64,000 bases of DNA from assembly GCF_963583255.1 (NCBI RefSeq), contig NC_084807.1, positions 22,221,572 through 22,285,571 of the forward strand, in the 5' to 3' direction. Shown one piece after another: positions 58,995 through 64,000 of the stretch. Every line of letters begins with the position of its first letter. Positions within the stretch are counted from its first letter, which is position 1. The translations under genes and the position numbers were made by a program. The notes beneath the pieces were generated by a model. The model was given only the letters and a program-made list of their open reading frames with translations, was not told where the DNA came from and searched no databases. The DNA comes from Pyrus communis. Taxonomy: Eukaryota > Streptophyta > Magnoliopsida > Rosales > Rosaceae.

Positions 58995-60086
58995 GGGTAA
59001 ATTACACTTTCATACCTCAGGTTTAGGGTCTATTTCAATTCCTTACACATCTTCAAAACATTTCAATTTCATAACTTAAATACTATTTTATTTCAAAATA
59101 ATACCTCCGTTACATTTTCTATCCATTGATCCGTTAAGTGCTGACGTAGCTACCAACGTGGCACACCACGTGGCAAAAATAATAATTTTTTAATTAAAAA
59201 AAAACCACTTGAATCTTTAAAAAAAAAAAAAAAAACTGAAACCTAGCTCCCCACAACCCCCCACCCCAACCCTCTCCCCACCCACCCCCCCCCCCCCCCC
59301 GGCCCCGACCCCGACCCCAACCCACCTCCCTCTCCTCCACTCTCTTCACCTCCCCTCCCATTAAGAAACCCAGCAAACCCCCACCTTCCCCGAGCCCTTT
59401 CTCTTCTTCACCCCCACCCTCCATTCTCTCATCTGCAACCCCACCCACCCTTGCAAACCTAACTCCATCCAGACCACCATCAACCAAGCACCAAAAAAAT
59501 TCAAAATTTGAAGGACAAAATTAAATGCATACCTCGTTGTCGGAGCTGACCGACTTGCCGACGAGCAGGGCACGGATGGGGGAAGGAGAAGAGGGTGGGT
59601 GTTGCAAATGAGAGGAAGGTGGGGGTCGTTAGGTCGCCGGGGGGAAGACGTCGAGGTGGGTCGCGTCGTGGGGGGTGTGGGCGGAAGAAGGGTTCGGGTT
59701 CTGGCTCAGGTGGGTCGCCGGGAAGAAGGGGGAAGACGAGCTGGGCAGGTGTGGGTGGGGAGAAAGGGTTATGGGTTTGTGGGGGGTGGTTGCGGGGAGA
59801 TGGGATGGGGTCTATTTCAATTTTTTTTTTTTTTTTTTTGAGAAAATTCAGATTTTTTTTTTAATTTAAAAAAATATTTTTATTTGCCACGTGGCAAACA
59901 TTTGGCAGCCATGTGGCATATATGTGGCAGCCACGTCAGCATTTAACAGATCAATGGATGAAAAATGTAACAGATGTATTATTTTGAAATAAAATAGTAC
60001 TTAAGGTATGAAAGTGAAATGTTTTAAAGATGTTGTAAGGAATTGAAATAAACCCCAAACTTGAAGTATGAAAGTGTAATTTACTC
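58995..60086. mobile_element. Mutator-like foldback element
   Basis: Arms of about 240 bases are inverted: GGGTAAATTACACTTTCATA at left and TATGAAAGTGTAATTTACTC at right, with CACGTGGCA and TGTAACAGATG words paired deeper. GTTTTTATT (58986-58994) and TTTTTTATT (60087-60095) give an 8-of-9 duplication, fitting a Mutator-like 9-bp target. The centre (59240-59810) is C-rich on the left and G-rich on the right, so most of the element can fold on itself. Open frames there are low-complexity artefacts. Confidence 0.75.
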
Positions 60087-60752
60087 TTTTTTATTTATTT
60101 ATTTATAGGAGTTTGTATTTGTTATTTTACAACAAGACATGACAATCTTCTTTTTCTTTTCTTTTTTTCTATTCATGAAAATATATCTGTAGTCAGTTTT
60201 TTATGTTACTATGGTTCTCAACTTGGTATATATACGAAATTAAAACGGCTGAATTGATATTCTCAATATCCTAATTATTGGTTGACAAGTTTATTATTGA
60301 TGATAAATAGATATTGAGTGTTGGTAATCAATGTATGTTATCCAGGTGGTAATTCTCATTTTCTTTTCAAATGTGAGGGACTTGAGTTCGTTGACTACAG
60401 GAAGGATGTTTATCATGAACCTTTTTGTCATATTGCAATATGTGCCACGAGTTATTCACATCTACCTTTCATGTTATCAATATAAATGGATTATTAGAGA
60501 GACCGAGCAGATTCCCGTATGGATTAAAGCTACACTGAATTTTTTCATGTACATCATTGCCAGTCATGTAAGTCTCAATATATTCTGACTCCCTTAAGTT
60601 TTCTTATTAAAGTTTGCTTAAAAGTCAACATTTGATGGATTAAAAATTTACATGGTGTCTCATTGTTTGATAAAAACTTATTACAAACATTTTTTATTTG
60701 ACCCAATCAAAAGATGTCATGTGTTTCTTGTTTTTTAAAGTTCAAGAAAAAA

Positions 60753-60892
60753 AGGCAAGTGACCATTTATCACATTGGTGGAAAGGAGTTGAAGCCTTGT
60801 ATGATAGCATGGGTTCAAACCTTGTCTATGACTAATCTAACATCTAATTTAACAAAATTTATCGTTTGATACAAAAAATAAAATAAAAAATA
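60753..60892 (+). mobile_element. tRNA-derived SINE, same family as 38.9 kb
   Basis: It shares CAAGTGRCC, CACATTGGTGG-type A box, B-box GGGTTCAAACCTT (60811-60823) and TTTATCGTTTGATAC before an A-rich tail with the SINE at 38927-39043. It lies in the intron between the S4-S5 and S5-pore exons of CNGC copy B. No clear target duplication. Confidence 0.7.
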
Positions 60893-61397
60893 AAAAACAT
60901 GTCTAATTGTCTATTAAAAAAAACAATAAAACATGTGTTAAAATATCATTGAGCCAAAAGCAAAAAGTGAGTATACAAAGTACTCACTAGTGAGTACCTA
61001 AGCATTATCCAATATATATTTTTTTAAATCTTTTCTTGAGTCTAATCTAATTAATTGATTAACTTTTTGATCATTTAGGCATTCGGAGCCTTATGGTACT
61101 TTTTTGCCATTCAACGAATGATGGATTGCTGGCGTTTTGCATGTCGAAAAGAAGATGGATGTGACAGGAGTAGTTTTGGTTGTCATGACAATCACACATT
61201 TAGAAACATCACAAATCTAAAAAATTGATGCCCTATAAATCCGTCAGACCCAAAGATGTTCGATCTTGGCATTTTTACTAGTGTTCCTGAATCCGGCATA
61301 ACAGGATCAACCAATTATTTTCAAAAGTTCTCAAACTGTTTTTGGTGGGGCTTACGAAATTTGAGGTTGGTACATTTCTCTCTTGTTTGTTAGGCAT

Positions 61398-61424
61398 TTG
61401 TGTGTGTGTGTGTGTGTGTGTGTG
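61398..61424. repeat. (TG)n microsatellite
   Basis: About 13 TG units lie in a CNGC copy B intron; the 36.4-kb paralogue lacks the run. Confidence 0.9.
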
Positions 61425-63263
61425 ATGTGGTCTTAAGTATTAATTCTTAGGGGCTCGGATGTTTTGCTCAATGCAACTCATATGTTTGGTAATTCCAAGA
61501 GGATCTCCATGAAATGACTTTAGTTACTATGTATTACCATGTTTCTTTGTCTTCCGGAAATTCCCATGCTAGAAAAACGGTTGTAGACTTCGTGCTTGGA
61601 ATAAATTAAAAATTAGATTATAACTTCGTTTAATTTTTGCAGTTCCCTCGGTTCAAACCTTGAGCCCAGTATAGATGAATGGGAAAACTTCTTTGCCGCT
61701 TCTATTTCTATAATTGGTTTGCTCCTGTTCATATATCTCATTGGAAATATCCAGGTTTGTGCCGAATCTTTAATGCTTAAATTTTGTCTTCTTTCCTAAA
61801 TAGATATATCGTTGGCTTGTTTTACTTTTAATTAGGAATGATAAATAACTAACTGTTAATTAATCACGTAAACGGCGAGTTGTGAAGACTTCTATCTCCA
61901 AAAAAGTAGAGTGAACTGACAACCTATTTGTTGGTTTGGTTGCTGTTGATAGATGTATTTGCAATTTGAAGCTGCAAAAACAAATGCAAGAGTAGAGAAG
62001 AGGTTGCTAGCGAAACAAACGATGGTACAGCTTCGTCCAGAAATAGTGTCGTGGTTATCTGAAAATTGCGTTCAGTCATCGTTTCATTGGCACTGGAGGA
62101 TGCAAATGCATGTCAGGAAAAAGGTACCGGAAGCATGTGAAAAGAATGTGCCTGTTAATTTGGAGTGCATTATCCATAGTCTTCCCCCTGAGTTTCAAAG
62201 ATGTATAAAAAATTGTGCACCTTTGACTAAGCTCAAGCAAGTAAGTTCCTCGATCAAAGCCTTCGACTTTAGTTTAAACAGTAGCTTTGCCATATATGAC
62301 AAGACTTAGTTTAATGGGAGATGCAATTGTTTTAAAATGGCCATTTTAAATTTTGGTTGGCGAGAAAACTCTACTGGACAGAATGTAAAATACACATTTT
62401 GGCCGAAAAATGTAAATATCCAATTCTACATCTTTTTTATGTTTTTTACATTTTTTTAGAGGTGAACACTGCCACTCAAAAAGATGAAATTAAATTAGAT
62501 CTCAAATTTACATTTCTCTCAATGGAATATGACTAGTTTTATACTTTTTGAGAATGTAAATGTGACATTTACATCTCAAATTTGCATTTCTCTATTGAAC
62601 ATGTTTTCGCAAACTTTTAGGGGCTGTTTTATAATTCATTTTAGTTTTTAGTTTTCATTATTATTTGGTACTCAGCTTTTTAAAAAATGAAAACTAAAAA
62701 CCAAAACCAAGCCAAAATTTGAAAATTGCAAAAGTTTAGTTAAGTTTGATCCACGCCTATATAGGCTATATAATAATATTGATACAATCTTAATTATTAT
62801 ATGTAGTTTGAAGAAATAAATCATAGGGTAAATCTTATTTACTTTTGTTAATATTAAGAAGTAAAATCCCGTTTCTTATTTACACTCATTGCACATTGAA
62901 ATGCATCTTATGTACTAATCACAGGAGTTTGGATGGCTGGATGAAAAGGTGTTGCAAGAAATCTGTCAGCATTTTAAGCCAAAGAAATTTAAGAAGAATG
63001 ATATCATTATTGAACGGGGTGAACCACGCAAAATGATGGTCTTCATTGTGGATGGACTTGTACGCATTGAAAAGAGAAATTCAGATGATACTTGTAATGA
63101 TCAGCCACGAGGTGCAGGAGATTTATGTGGAGAAGCTCTTGTTGGAAGTATATTTCGAGATCAGCACGACACAAGTTTGTTAGCTTTAGAGTCCGTTAAG
63201 GCGATTGGTGATGTTGAAGCCCTTGTTATCATGGCTGAAGACTTGAGTAATATTAAACTCTAG

Positions 63264-63584
63264 CTTTTTTTAGATTGGTTTTTGTGTACGTTAGGTCAGG
63301 TGGATTGATAAAAGATGTGAATTCAGTTGCTTTAATTGGCAGCATGACTCAGCCGAGTTTTCCCTTCTTTTCTTTATTTTCAGAATTTTTATTTTTTTAT
63401 GTCTAAGGTTTGAAAAACTCTAATTGCTTCTAATTTCTTTCGATTCTTTAACTCACAAATTCCACATAGTAAAATTGTGTAATGCATATATATATATATA
63501 TATCAGAACGTAAATGCAAATGTAGGGGCTTCTAATTTCTTTCGATTCTTTGACTCACAAATTCTACATAGCAAAATTGTGTAA

Positions 63585-63615
<31 letters not shown>

Positions 63616-63648
63616 CTATATATATATTGACAAATATATGAAACATAT

Positions 63649-63687
<39 letters not shown>

Positions 63688-64000
63688 AAACATAAATGCA
63701 AATGTAGGGAGTTCATGCATAATGGGAAATGTTTTCATGTTTCATGGTCGTTTCAAATATCTTCATTTATTTTAAAAGAACCTGATTAGCAGAAAATAAT
63801 TGAGCCCTTGAATTTGTAGAAGATCCTTCTTCGAAAGCCGGAATTGCATCTCCAATGCGTTGTATCACGTTCAACAAAGAAAAATTAAATTGAATCAATA
63901 ATATGTAGATCAATTTAATAAATTAATTATAAAAAAATGATTAAAATGTAATACTTCATGATTGAAGTTCAGACTCTCCTTAGCGCCCTGTCAAGACTCA
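63264..64000. other. 3' flank of CNGC copy B with AT microsatellites
   Basis: Three TA-rich runs lie at about 63486-63503, 63587-63627 and 63651-63684, within a partly duplicated segment (TTCTAATTTCTTTCGATTCT at 63427 and 63530). Frames through the TA runs are artefacts. No gene seen to the window end. Confidence 0.7.

Larger units (their letters stand above)
54552..60345 (+). other. Expanded intron of CNGC copy B
   Basis: 54552-54720 and 58140-58460 match intron 2 of the main CNGC gene. Between and after them lie unrelated AT-rich sequence, SINEs (55683-55890, 57262-57410), an inverted-repeat element (57498-58046), a MITE (58548-58712) and a large foldback element (58995-60086). The stretch 56640-57160 has a (CT)n run and a weak 90-codon minus frame that is mostly low complexity. 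No gene supported. Confidence 0.65.
60346..63263 (+). pseudogene. CNGC copy B, 3' exons with premature stop
   Basis: Six exons align one-to-one with the 36.4-kb gene and keep splice sites: 60346-60567, 61079-61365, 61643-61754, 61953-62240 and 62925-63263 after the exon-2 remnant at 54.3 kb. Motifs: QYVPRVIHIYLSC, WYFFAIQRMMDCW, FWWGLRNL, SLGSNLEP (again GSN in the filter) and a fuller binding domain with GDLCGEALVG. An in-frame TGA at 61226-61228 cuts the extracellular S5-pore linker, where the main gene reads LNELCP and this copy reads LKN then stop. The protein would lack pore and binding domain. The frame is open again after it, so decay looks recent. The last exon ends right after the domain, without an IQ region. 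Confidence 0.85.

Noticed and set aside
59194..59869. Several glycine-rich frames on both strands
   Set aside because: They are translations of the C-rich and G-rich halves of a foldback element; the composition is low complexity.
63503..63775. Frames of alternating Y and I
   Set aside because: These are translations of TA microsatellites.

Overview
This window is plant nuclear DNA: AT-rich, intron-containing genes with GT-AG junctions, abundant small transposons, and no operons. The repeat content suggests a rosaceous tree, perhaps Malus or Pyrus. The grounds are a fragment resembling the Cassandra TRIM LTR, tRNA-derived SINEs, foldback elements and long non-autonomous LTR elements. The taxonomic call is inference.

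The left 13 kb is ordinary gene space. It holds a small secreted PLAT-domain protein of the ATS3 type (1046-1570, +), a four-exon coiled-coil protein with an MKKLFFF N-terminus (5103-1979, -), and a complete seven-exon MAEA/GID9-type subunit of the GID/CTLH ubiquitin ligase (9088-13059, +). From memory, the last two resemble the Arabidopsis neighbours At3g55060 and At3g55070, so this is probably conserved microsynteny.

From 14.8 kb to the end the window is a decaying cluster of cyclic nucleotide-gated channel (CNGC) genes. There is a degenerate copy at 14.8-16.4 kb and a nearly complete one at 36.4-42.7 kb that can be spliced into a 624-residue open frame. A tandem duplication of its last two exons lies at 42.6-43.9 kb. 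A third copy is split into an exon-2 remnant at 54.3 kb and exons at 60.3-63.3 kb, with a premature stop. A wall-associated-kinase-like pseudogene (16.9-17.9 kb) sits beside the first copy. A duplicate of the last two MAEA exons lies at 31.2-31.5 kb.

Mobile DNA fills the gaps. A non-autonomous LTR retroelement lies on the minus strand at 21431-27318 with a perfect GCTTC target duplication. A related solo LTR lies at 48381-49661 with a perfect ACATG duplication. A Helitron-like element of about 6.6 kb (44020-50633) contains that solo LTR and apparent captured exons. A broken Ty1/copia element (51.2-53.3 kb) lacks the YVDD part of its reverse transcriptase. There are also a Cassandra-like LTR fragment, at least seven SINE-like insertions (three with clear target duplications), several foldback or MITE elements and a 32-bp minisatellite. 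Introns of the CNGC paralogues act as occupied and empty sites, which dates two insertions to after the CNGC duplication.
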